Shown piece by piece: positions 21,535-30,738 of a stretch of DNA of 64,000 nt. Below the pieces are notes generated by a model. It did no database searches, was not told the DNA's origin, and was given only the letters and a program-made list of their open reading frames with translations. Source of the DNA: an uncultured Tidjanibacter sp. (GTDB lineage: Bacteria; Bacteroidota; Bacteroidia; Bacteroidales; Rikenellaceae); the NCBI GenBank assembly GCA_947852905.1, contig CANTVF010000002.1, forward strand, positions 248,001 to 312,000, read 5' to 3'. Each line of letters starts with the position of its first letter. Position 1 is the first letter of the stretch. The position numbers and the translations under genes are program-made.

Positions 21535-22265
21535 TCACTCATCTCTATTGGAATACATATTATACAAATCCCCTGCCCAGCCACATTCTTTGAAATATTC
21601 TTCATAAGTCGGAAAATCCAGAGTAAGATTAAGATGTGAAGACGATCGTTTTCTACCTTCTCTCTGAACATCTATAACATACACCTGTCCGTCTTTTACC
21701 GCAAAATAATTCCTTGAAATACCTCCCTCAACGAATCGAAAAAGATAATCCACATCATACTTAACACAAACCTCAATAATATCGTAGTCTATAAAATCCA
21801 TAGCAATAACTAAATCAGGACTATCTGCAAACGTCCTTAAAAAAGTTTTAGTAAACAACCGCTTACATGGCGGCTGAATAATACCCCGAAGAACATAAAA
21901 CTCATCATAAACAATAATTGCTGCGATATTATTTCGCCAGAAGATACGACTGTCATAATCAGGTGGTGCTATAATAATAAAAATTGTTCTGATGTTTGCA
22001 GCGTCGAGAAAATACGGCGACCCAAAGACGATGAATAAATAATAGACTCTAAATCATATACATATAACCTATCATAATGTTCTAAGGCATAATTGTCATA
22101 ATATTTACTCCATTTAACTCCGGTAGGACGAAACTTACACCGGAGCTGACGATATACAATACGGTCGTATTTGTCAAAATCGACTTTGCCCAAATCTAAA
22201 TTCTGACCGGAACAAACCAATGATCCGACAGAACACAGCAGCAATGCAAGGATTAATCTTTTCAT
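21535..22265 (-). pseudogene. Secreted hypothetical protein split by an apparent frameshift (ORFs 21969-22265 and 21535-21858)
   Basis: 5' ORF has signal peptide MKRLILALLLCSVGSLVCSG. The 3' ORF frame stays open upstream through LDAANIRTIFIIIAPPDYDSRIFWRNNIAAIIVYDEFYVLRGIIQPPCKRLFTKTFLRT, overlapping the end of the first ORF, so one protein is expected. Confidence 0.7.
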
Positions 22266-22308
22266 AAACTACCAAATAACAGAGACATACTGTATAAAGT
22301 TAATAAAA

Positions 22309-22331
22309 ATCCCGGCAATGCCGGGATTTTC
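22309..22331. terminator. Bidirectional terminator-like inverted repeat
   Basis: AAAATCCCGGCA/TGCCGGGATTTT. Confidence 0.8.
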
Positions 22332-22357
22332 AAAACCAAAACGCTACTAAAACATAT

Positions 22358-22816
22358 TCATTTGTAGTCCGACTCATACCCTACCATATCGTCAGGGTAT
22401 GTCAACCGCCACTGAAAGTTCTCTAAATCTTGCAACGTATAACAGTATGTTTCATACGGGACTTGATCCAACAATTCCGGGCGGGAATGGTCTACTGCAT
22501 ACACATCATAAACAAAGATCAATACCCCACCTCCATAATAATCCATGCCACTTTCTATGCAACTATGATTATCCATAACAGCATATGCATTCGTATCGCC
22601 AACCAAGATCAAACACCTTAAAGCCCCTTCTTCATACCTTAAGTTTGCAAGTCCAGGCCCATACGGTTTTTGATTCTCAAATTTATAAAGCACATAAATA
22701 TCTTTATCTGAATTATTAGTTACTACAACATTCCAATGTCCGTTATCACACACAAAACATCCGGTCTGGAGTATTCCTACAACCGACAAGAATATCGCAA
22801 TCAATATACGTCGCAT
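22358..22816 (-). CDS. Small putative lipoprotein, candidate immunity protein
   Basis: 152 aa, MRRILIAIFLSVVGILQTGCFVC (lipobox LQTGC); directly downstream of RHS toxin gene. Confidence 0.7.
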   Translation of the reverse strand: MRRILIAIFLSVVGILQTGCFVCDNGHWNVVVTNNSDKDIYVLYKFENQKPYGPGLANLRYEEGALRCLILVGDTNAYAVMDNHSCIESGMDYYGGGVLIFVYDVYAVDHSRPELLDQVPYETYCYTLQDLENFQWRLTYPDDMVGYESDYK

Positions 22817-22825
22817 AATTTATAT

Positions 22826-25800
22826 TTATTTTAACAAATAGCTATTCTGTACAATAGAGGACGGACGATCTACATTCCTATTTGAGACAGATGTGTTATC
22901 AATCACGTGTGTAGCATTATCATTAGGAACATATTGCGAATTCCTATCTGCATAGTCCCGATTTTCATCATAATCATCAATCGGATTACGTTCAAACTTC
23001 CAAAACGTATAAGCTCCTGGCATTTTTCGATTAAAATACGCTATCGCACGCTTATTGGCATCTTGTTCCGTCCAGAAATGATTATGCTCACCTTCCTCAC
23101 TTTTTATAGCACTAAACAAACTCGGAATGGCAAAATCAAATAAATATGCAAACCCTGTATCTTGGCTTTGTATATAATGTCCATACTCATGCTGAAATAA
23201 TTCATTACGAATATCTGCCTTAATACTATTATCACCATTTATATAGCTGCCAAGAGTAAACGCCCCAAAGCTATATCTATTTTTTATAACAGTAGCACCG
23301 CCATAATATGATACATCATCTACCACGCTAAACATATTAACTCCAATACTCGTTGCAAATCCTACTGCAGTTTGCAATATCTCCCATGTAAACCTACTCA
23401 AAATCTGCCCAGGACTCCCTTTAAACAAGCCCCATGTGATTTTAGCATCATTCGCAATATCTTGCCCGAACCTTCTAAAGAAATTTTCCTCATTTGCTAT
23501 GGCCTTTACAGTTGCCGACAAAAGTCTAGCACCTGCATATATTATTAACGGCACAAACCATGCCATTTCACCGTCCGGGTCTATGTAACTAACCGGATCA
23601 TTGCCGCAGAATACATAGGGATTCATGAACTGCATAGCCGGGTCGGTACTCAGCCAACGGCCGATGACGGGATCGTACATTCGTGAGCCGTAATCGAGCA
23701 ATCCGTAATCATATGAGAACTCCTGCCGTTCCTTACCGTTGAACAGGAAGTCGTTCGCCGCGATATCGGAGTCTGGCTCCTCCCATGTAGCACCGAAAGG
23801 ATAATAATTGTTGGCAAACATCAAAGACGAAGCGCCGTTATCCAGATCGTACAAAGCGCGAACACTGCCGCGGATATCGGTAATCGCATATATCGGACGG
23901 AAAGCCTCAGTCCCGCTGCCGGTAACCGATCGCATGAACCAACCTCCGTTGAACGCGACCTTTTCCAGATTCCCAATCCCGCCAGACTTCTCCGATCTAT
24001 ACGTAAACGACCCCTTATAAACACGGACTACACCCGGTTTCTGAACATTACCCTTCTCCACGACACCCAATTTCGTTCCGTCGGCCAACCATATATATTC
24101 GACCATAGAACGCGATTTGCCGGAACTTATGCCAGCTGGCAGATTCAACGAATTGTATCCGACCCCCAACTGCTGCCTGCCGTCGGATACGATATTTCCG
24201 AGGGCATCGTATTCGTAATCGTAAGATAGGACTGTACCGGACGGTCCTTTTTCAGTCAAGCGAGACAATTTATACGCATCGTACGAGAAAACATAACTGC
24301 GAATATCGCCGGCGGTATTTCCGCTGCGAACTATTTCGGAAATATTGCCGTTGATATCGTAAGTCACCGCCTCGGAATGCAATCCCGTAGGTGCGGACGA
24401 CTGTCTGAGGTTATAATGCACGGCATCGGTCAACTGTCCGAACCTGTCGTAATCATAACCATAGACATTCATGTCAGTATTCTGTGACGGCATGAATTGC
24501 CATAACTCTTCGCACATCTTACCGTCATAACGCGGATCTGCATCCACATTAGGATTACCGTCGTATTTGTACTGGCTCCTAAAATATCTTGAATTCTGAC
24601 CGAGCAGGCGCCCCTGCAAGTCATACCCGTAATTCTCGACCAGTTTATTATACACTCCCGTCTGACGTATCGCCATTCTATCCTTATAGCCATAGCTATA
24701 GGTAACATACGCCGGTTCTGCACAAAGCGCCGGAATTACGGACGTCTTTTCGGAAATCAAACGCCCGTATCCGTCATATGTATACTCCGTGCGTTTGGTA
24801 AGCGTATTATCAGGAAAAGACTGTTCTTCAACAGATACCAGCACATTGCCGAGATAATCGTATTTCGACGACAGACGACTCGTAGCCTTGGTAAACGTAT
24901 CGTATTCGACAACTTGAATAGGCCTTCCCTTCTCGTCGTAATATAACGACCGATAAGAGGTCCCGGATACAGCTCCCATAACGGCGCACGTCTCGTATGT
25001 CACACGTCCGAACGGCTTCGAAACCGCAGTACCAGCTTCCGCTACGCCGGAAACGGCTTCAAAGGCAAGAATGTCGGCCAGAGGCATACCTGAATAATCG
25101 TCGTAATGCATCGACGAAAGCTGCGTTTTCCCGAACCCGTACGAAGCGACGATATCGAGCGATGCATTGCCGTCATAAGCTGCTTGCAAAGCCTCCAGAG
25201 TAACGGTCTCGGAAGCCGTACCTTTAACCCTCGTCAAAATGTTGCGTGATATCTCACGGTCCTGCTTGTCATATACGGTATATATCATATCGGTTCCGTC
25301 GTATGACAGCACCGTCCTGCCTCGTTTGTCGTAAACGAAATATTCGGCAGCCTTGCCCGGAACAGAGACCCGACGCAAACGGCCGTACTTATCATAATCG
25401 TAATAATACCAATACTTGCCGTACTCTCCGTCCGGGAACAAAATAATAGCCGAACCGGCAACCTGATTATGAACATACGGAGGAATAACGTATCTGAGAC
25501 GCCCAAGTCCATCGTAGGCATAATACGTAAAACGCGACTCTCCGGAACCCGTAACAGTCTCCTTGGCCAATATCTTATTCTCGGCATCGCGATATTCGTA
25601 CGTCATGATATATTCATTGCCTTTAGTAGGCTGTTTGACCCCGGTACGCAACAATTGTCCGGCGGAATAAGGCTCATTGCTTTTATCGAGCCATTCTCCC
25701 GATACGCTGTATCTGTGCACGAAAGTCGGATTGGTACTCATGTAATGCAATACGGGATGGCCGTCGATGCCGCTTTCGGTACTGTATGCCTTGCCCGGAG

Positions 25801-26596
25801 CACCCGTCTTCTCGACGATATTCAGCGGAGAATCGTCATACACCTTAGTATAATATGCGTAACTGTCCGCCCCGTGATATGCAGCATGTTCCGCAACGGG
25901 ATTCTCACGTTTGGCTCCACCGGTACCCGATATATAATACTCAAGATACGACTTCGCATCATTACGCCCCATATTGTCGTATTCATAAAAAGATACTATA
26001 TCCTGACCTCCGGGTGCTGCGCCCACACCGATCACCTGTGAAAGACGGCCCGCATCGTCGTTGTATTTTACCGTGGTATGGAACACGCTCCCGTTATATA
26101 CCATCTCTGTAACCTTCTCGTTACGTAGAGGATTGATATTATATGTAGCGGGAGCTTCCTGAACGAAATGCACAACATACTCCCCCTCTTTATCCGGCTT
26201 AGTTCCGGCACCAAGGGTGATTATGAATTTCAGATCGTCCTTCAGTTCGTATATACCCGGATTAGCCCTGAAATCGAATGTCAATATACTCCGGTCTGAC
26301 GAATACTTCAAAGTCCATTGCAAATGCTGCTCCGTATCAACACTTACATCGATATCGTGCGGAGGTATCGGAATAACTCCGCCGCTCATCAACTTAACTG
26401 CCTCGATGCAATCGATCACAACTTTACAACCGCTGGAAGGTACCGCCACCTCCATATCGTGTACCAAATCCACGTTAAGCGTGGAAACAGCCGCAGCCAC
26501 AACAGGATCTGCATCCGCATATGCCGCCGTTCCTCCGCCGGTAAAACCCCACACCAGCAACAACAATGACGCTGTATATAATCTCATCGCTCTCAT
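22826..26596 (-). CDS. RHS repeat-associated core domain protein (DUF6443-like N-terminus) with zincin-like C-terminal tip
   Basis: Multiple YD repeats; core GSRMYDPVIGRWLSTDPAMQFMNPYVFCGNDPVSYIDPDG; tip contains NELFQHEYGHYIQS and WTEQDANKRA. Confidence 0.93.
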   Translation of the reverse strand: MRAMRLYTASLLLLVWGFTGGGTAAYADADPVVAAAVSTLNVDLVHDMEVAVPSSGCKVVIDCIEAVKLMSGGVIPIPPHDIDVSVDTEQHLQWTLKYSSDRSILTFDFRANPGIYELKDDLKFIITLGAGTKPDKEGEYVVHFVQEAPATYNINPLRNEKVTEMVYNGSVFHTTVKYNDDAGRLSQVIGVGAAPGGQDIVSFYEYDNMGRNDAKSYLEYYISGTGGAKRENPVAEHAAYHGADSYAYYTKVYDDSPLNIVEKTGAPGKAYSTESGIDGHPVLHYMSTNPTFVHRYSVSGEWLDKSNEPYSAGQLLRTGVKQPTKGNEYIMTYEYRDAENKILAKETVTGSGESRFTYYAYDGLGRLRYVIPPYVHNQVAGSAIILFPDGEYGKYWYYYDYDKYGRLRRVSVPGKAAEYFVYDKRGRTVLSYDGTDMIYTVYDKQDREISRNILTRVKGTASETVTLEALQAAYDGNASLDIVASYGFGKTQLSSMHYDDYSGMPLADILAFEAVSGVAEAGTAVSKPFGRVTYETCAVMGAVSGTSYRSLYYDEKGRPIQVVEYDTFTKATSRLSSKYDYLGNVLVSVEEQSFPDNTLTKRTEYTYDGYGRLISEKTSVIPALCAEPAYVTYSYGYKDRMAIRQTGVYNKLVENYGYDLQGRLLGQNSRYFRSQYKYDGNPNVDADPRYDGKMCEELWQFMPSQNTDMNVYGYDYDRFGQLTDAVHYNLRQSSAPTGLHSEAVTYDINGNISEIVRSGNTAGDIRSYVFSYDAYKLSRLTEKGPSGTVLSYDYEYDALGNIVSDGRQQLGVGYNSLNLPAGISSGKSRSMVEYIWLADGTKLGVVEKGNVQKPGVVRVYKGSFTYRSEKSGGIGNLEKVAFNGGWFMRSVTGSGTEAFRPIYAITDIRGSVRALYDLDNGASSLMFANNYYPFGATWEEPDSDIAANDFLFNGKERQEFSYDYGLLDYGSRMYDPVIGRWLSTDPAMQFMNPYVFCGNDPVSYIDPDGEMAWFVPLIIYAGARLLSATVKAIANEENFFRRFGQDIANDAKITWGLFKGSPGQILSRFTWEILQTAVGFATSIGVNMFSVVDDVSYYGGATVIKNRYSFGAFTLGSYINGDNSIKADIRNELFQHEYGHYIQSQDTGFAYLFDFAIPSLFSAIKSEEGEHNHFWTEQDANKRAIAYFNRKMPGAYTFWKFERNPIDDYDENRDYADRNSQYVPNDNATHVIDNTSVSNRNVDRPSSIVQNSYLLK

Positions 26597-26599
26597 ATC

Positions 26600-29500
26600 C
26601 TAATTGTTTGAATGATCGTCATAAACGAACTTTTTTACTATCTCATAATCATTATCGCGTACAGCCTTCAACAATCCGAACTTATCGTACTCGTAATACG
26701 TGGTACGGCCATCCTGAGATGTCTCGGAGATCTTGCCGTAAACCGAATCGTAAGCATACGTGGTCATAACACCACCTTCAGGCAGAATCCTCAGCTCGTC
26801 GTAGGTATATGTCGCCGACGCAGGAATGGAAAATATCGAAGCCCCTGCCGTAACCGTCACTGTTTTTTCCACGTATTCCCACTTGGCCGAGGTGTCACCG
26901 CGACGTTTACGCCAATAAGACGCCTTGTATGTGCCGGGTGCAAGACAATTCCTAAGGTCTACGGAATAAGCTCCGTTCAACACGAATCTGCCGCTCTTGG
27001 CATACGGAATCTCCAGACGGTTAGCTCCCGTCTCGAAACTGTCATAAAAAACCTGATTACGGGAAGCCACAGTACTGTAAACGGCATTCTCGATGTTTGC
27101 GATCGGCAGGTTGCAATCCTCCCCATATATCACCGATTTAACTTTACTGTTACGGTCACTGGAAGATACCAGCTTATACGTATCAGCAAACTCGTCGAAA
27201 TACTGAGCATCTTCATATCGGCTGTCGTATTCGAATGAATAATAGGTATCCAAAGTAACCAGCCCCGACATCTCGAACTGCGTCGGCGGGAGCACATCGT
27301 TTAGATACAGGCGCATGGTTTTCCACGGCCTCACACACGATACTTTGGGACCTAACATGACCGGTTTATAAAGCCTCAATTCACCTCCGACAATATTTCC
27401 GTTCCTATATCTGACCGTTTCGATCGGAACGGCATAAGCCGCCCGATTGTTCATATATTCCAAAGCCATAGTCATATCGTCGTCAGGAAAATAAGACCCG
27501 ACCACATATCCATAATCGAAACTGTACTTCACCCGTGTTTCGCTCACATTACCCTGCGCGTCAGTAACCGTTATTGAAGTCGGCAACATATGATTCGCAT
27601 CATATTCGTATACGGTTTCGGAAGCAGTATTATACTGTCCCTTCTCGACAACGGTTTTGGTCAACAGTACCGGCTCGCTGACCCAACGATAAATATGATT
27701 CCACATTCTTTCGGCGTCCTTATAATAAGGAACGTAACATTCGATCGTTCTCACGGCCGGCCCGAAAGTATACTGATGCGAAGTCTTGGACAACTGCTTG
27801 CCTTCTGAATCATAAACAACCTGTGACGTCAACAGACCTCTGCGCCAAAAATAGGATGTCGGAGGTGCTATAAGTTCCATATTCTCAAGATCAGTAGTAC
27901 ACTCCGGATATATATCGTTTTCCGGATCCCATTCCGGATCATCACAATCCGTACCCTCGTCATAGTTATATACCACATACGATCCGTTCGGATAATACTC
28001 AGTTACACGCGAATACGACATATGATTACCTCCGAAATCATAGATATTATTAACACAGTTAGAATAAACGTCTACACTATTCCCAAACTTATAATAATAC
28101 CGGAGCCTATTCTGGAATGCCTTGCCACTGGATTTGCCGGGCGATGTTTCATACCCGTATGCACGCACCGTCTGCCATTTGCCATCCATATATTTTTCTA
28201 TTTTGGCAATGCGCAATCCGCCGAACGGCTGGGAAGGGACGGTAACCGATCCGTATATTCGATTCAGTTCATATGTATATCTCGTAGAAGTCCCCGTAGG
28301 ACTCTCGACTTCGGTAAGAATATTCGCTTTTGTATAAAGAAAATTAGGCTCACGGCTCGCGCCGGTTATCTGAACATTTACATCATTGATTTCAGGAATA
28401 TAATTATTGTACTGCGTAGGTCCGTTGTAATATCCCCAATGATCGAAATGTGCTGATCCGATCTCAGGAAGATTGTGCAAAGTATTATACTTGAACTTAT
28501 ACAAGTACTGCATGTCTTGTCCGAACTTTTCGCGGATGCCGTCCAGCCTTACAGAGCCGTTCTGGAAAAACGAATAATCTAAATACATGTCGCTGACCAC
28601 CTTATTATCATATGATGATACGCATATGTTATCCATCATCTCATACTCGTGTGCGTCTTTATCGACATACTGTCTGTACGCAAAACGCACTTTCCCTCGA
28701 CTCCATTTGATCTCCTGAAGATATTTTCGAGCAATAGTGGCACGCAAAGACGTATTCTCCTTATAAAACATATCTTTCACAGGCAGATACTTACCGTCCA
28801 CTTTACTATAACGGGCCATCTGATATTTATTGACAACCCCTTCAGTAGGAGTAGCCTCGCTGGCAGCATATGCAAATTCCACCTTTTCTCCAGACATCGG
28901 CTCTATTTCATCCAACAACCATGTGGAAACATAATTCATCTGCCAGCTACCTCTTTGCGCTTTAGACGTTTCCCGGCTCGTTTCTTTCGTGCCGAACATA
29001 TATTTATTACCCTGATTATCAATCACAATAAAATATATATTACCATCGCTATCCTTATTATATGAAATCTGAATATCCTGATACGGTATGGTATAAATCC
29101 TGTTATCGTGATCCATGACGAACATTCCCGAACTGCCTAGTAACTCGAAATAATAGATGTCAGGTTCGGTATCTATTTCACATAAATAACAATATTTTGT
29201 ATTACAACCGATATGTTTATGAAATCTCAGACTATCCAGTTCTGATACCGACTCGCACTTCCAATTAAGCCATCCGCAACGTTCTGTTATATGAGAACAA
29301 ACAGGAACAACATTTTCGTCCGGCCGTTGTTTGACAATACGTGTTATCTTACCTCCCGCCGAATAACGCCACCCTAATCCGACACTGGTTGGTTTGTCGG
29401 TAACCTTTATACCGGAAGCCTGATAACTGAGGATTATAGGTATCGTAACACCATCAGCCTCCACCGTATATAAAGGCACACGAATATTTACGGTACCCGT

Positions 29501-29659
29501 ATAATAATCCACCGGATTCTGGACTTCGCGTATCAATGATTTACTATCCGATCCCGGATATGCCGTATAAGGATCCTGCGCAAAAACGCTTCCGCACACC
29601 ACACCCGAAACAAGTACCGTCAAAATTAGACTCTTAAATTTTTGAACACAATTTTTCAT
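26600..29659 (-). CDS. Large secreted YD-repeat/RHS-associated protein, partner of the downstream RHS gene
   Basis: 1019 aa with signal peptide; N-term PYTAYPGSDSKSLIREVQNPVDYYTGTVNIRVPLYTVEADGVTIPIILSYQASGIKV (SpvB/YD-like beta region); C-term YDSVYGKISETSQDGRTTYYEYDKFGLL. Confidence 0.85.
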   Translation of the reverse strand: MKNCVQKFKSLILTVLVSGVVCGSVFAQDPYTAYPGSDSKSLIREVQNPVDYYTGTVNIRVPLYTVEADGVTIPIILSYQASGIKVTDKPTSVGLGWRYSAGGKITRIVKQRPDENVVPVCSHITERCGWLNWKCESVSELDSLRFHKHIGCNTKYCYLCEIDTEPDIYYFELLGSSGMFVMDHDNRIYTIPYQDIQISYNKDSDGNIYFIVIDNQGNKYMFGTKETSRETSKAQRGSWQMNYVSTWLLDEIEPMSGEKVEFAYAASEATPTEGVVNKYQMARYSKVDGKYLPVKDMFYKENTSLRATIARKYLQEIKWSRGKVRFAYRQYVDKDAHEYEMMDNICVSSYDNKVVSDMYLDYSFFQNGSVRLDGIREKFGQDMQYLYKFKYNTLHNLPEIGSAHFDHWGYYNGPTQYNNYIPEINDVNVQITGASREPNFLYTKANILTEVESPTGTSTRYTYELNRIYGSVTVPSQPFGGLRIAKIEKYMDGKWQTVRAYGYETSPGKSSGKAFQNRLRYYYKFGNSVDVYSNCVNNIYDFGGNHMSYSRVTEYYPNGSYVVYNYDEGTDCDDPEWDPENDIYPECTTDLENMELIAPPTSYFWRRGLLTSQVVYDSEGKQLSKTSHQYTFGPAVRTIECYVPYYKDAERMWNHIYRWVSEPVLLTKTVVEKGQYNTASETVYEYDANHMLPTSITVTDAQGNVSETRVKYSFDYGYVVGSYFPDDDMTMALEYMNNRAAYAVPIETVRYRNGNIVGGELRLYKPVMLGPKVSCVRPWKTMRLYLNDVLPPTQFEMSGLVTLDTYYSFEYDSRYEDAQYFDEFADTYKLVSSSDRNSKVKSVIYGEDCNLPIANIENAVYSTVASRNQVFYDSFETGANRLEIPYAKSGRFVLNGAYSVDLRNCLAPGTYKASYWRKRRGDTSAKWEYVEKTVTVTAGASIFSIPASATYTYDELRILPEGGVMTTYAYDSVYGKISETSQDGRTTYYEYDKFGLLKAVRDNDYEIVKKFVYDDHSNN

Positions 29660-30146
29660 CTCAAATCAGCTATTAGTTAATCATATTACAGCAACTAACC
29701 ATCATATGTGTGGACTGACTGTCATCGCCGGCATAAATATAGTTCGCGCCTCCGCCGACCGTTTATACAGATACTGAACTATCTCATGGCCACTACGGCA
29801 ATCTGCTACACACAGGCAACCTATTAATAATCAGGTTTCAAAAGCTCCGCTATACAATAATAACAATCGCAATACGACCTACTCCATATATCTGACAAGA
29901 GCGGCCAGGCATATCTATAAAACGTCGAATGGCCTGTACGACAACACCATACAGACCATTCGAGAATCATCATATGCATACCCTACTGAAAAAGAAAATT
30001 CATGTCATAACCGCAATAAATGGATTTATACAAGAACGAACTCTCAGCCACGAAACCAGCCTCCGTCCTACGGGATAAAAAAACTCTGCCTGCAAAAACA
30101 AAATGTTCCTACGGACAGAGACATATTGTAACGATAAACAGGTAAC

Positions 30147-30593
30147 CTATGCGAGCAATCTTTTTACCGTCTCGGAAATGACGCGACCGTCGGCCTGACC
30201 GGCAAGACGTTTCGTAGCGACACCCATTACCTTACCCATGTCGGCCGGACTTTTTGCGCCGACCTCATCTATAATCGCCCTCAGTACTGATTCGAGTTCG
30301 TCGGCACTCATCTGCTTGGGCAGATACTCCTCTATGTAACGGGCTTCCGCCAACTCCTTTTCGGCCAGTTCCCCACGACCGGCATCGGTATATATCTGCG
30401 CCGACTCCTTACGCTGCTTGACCAGTTTCTGCATAATTTTAGTCGTGGCCGCATCATCTATATCATGAGCTGCACCGGAAGTCTTCTCCAACAGTATCGC
30501 AGCCTTCACAGCACGCAGGGCGGCCAATCTGTCGGCTTCCTTAGCCAGCATGGCCTTCTTTATATCGTCATTGATTCTTTCTTCGAGTGTCAT
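30147..30593 (-). CDS. GatB/YqeY domain-containing protein
   Basis: 148 aa: LEERINDDIKKAMLAKEADRLAALRAVKAAIL...DMGKVMGVATKRLAGQADGRVISETVK. Confidence 0.93.
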   Translation of the reverse strand: MTLEERINDDIKKAMLAKEADRLAALRAVKAAILLEKTSGAAHDIDDAATTKIMQKLVKQRKESAQIYTDAGRGELAEKELAEARYIEEYLPKQMSADELESVLRAIIDEVGAKSPADMGKVMGVATKRLAGQADGRVISETVKRLLA

Positions 30594-30738
30594 AACAAAA
30601 TATCATTAACATGTTAAACAATCATTTACCGGTCGCTCCCGCCCCGTCGAATTCACGCCGATGTACGCGTATGGCATTAAAACGAATGAGGCCGTCCTAC
30701 CGGCGGCCTCATTCATAACGCAGTCGCCAGTTCCTCGG

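Noticed and set aside
20656-30146. Classical tRNA-integrated genomic island with att duplication
   Set aside because: No integrase and no second copy of the tRNA-Val 3' end (GGTTCGAATCCCTGTGCTCCCA) was seen near 29.6-30.1 kb; only the composition shift and tRNA adjacency support it.
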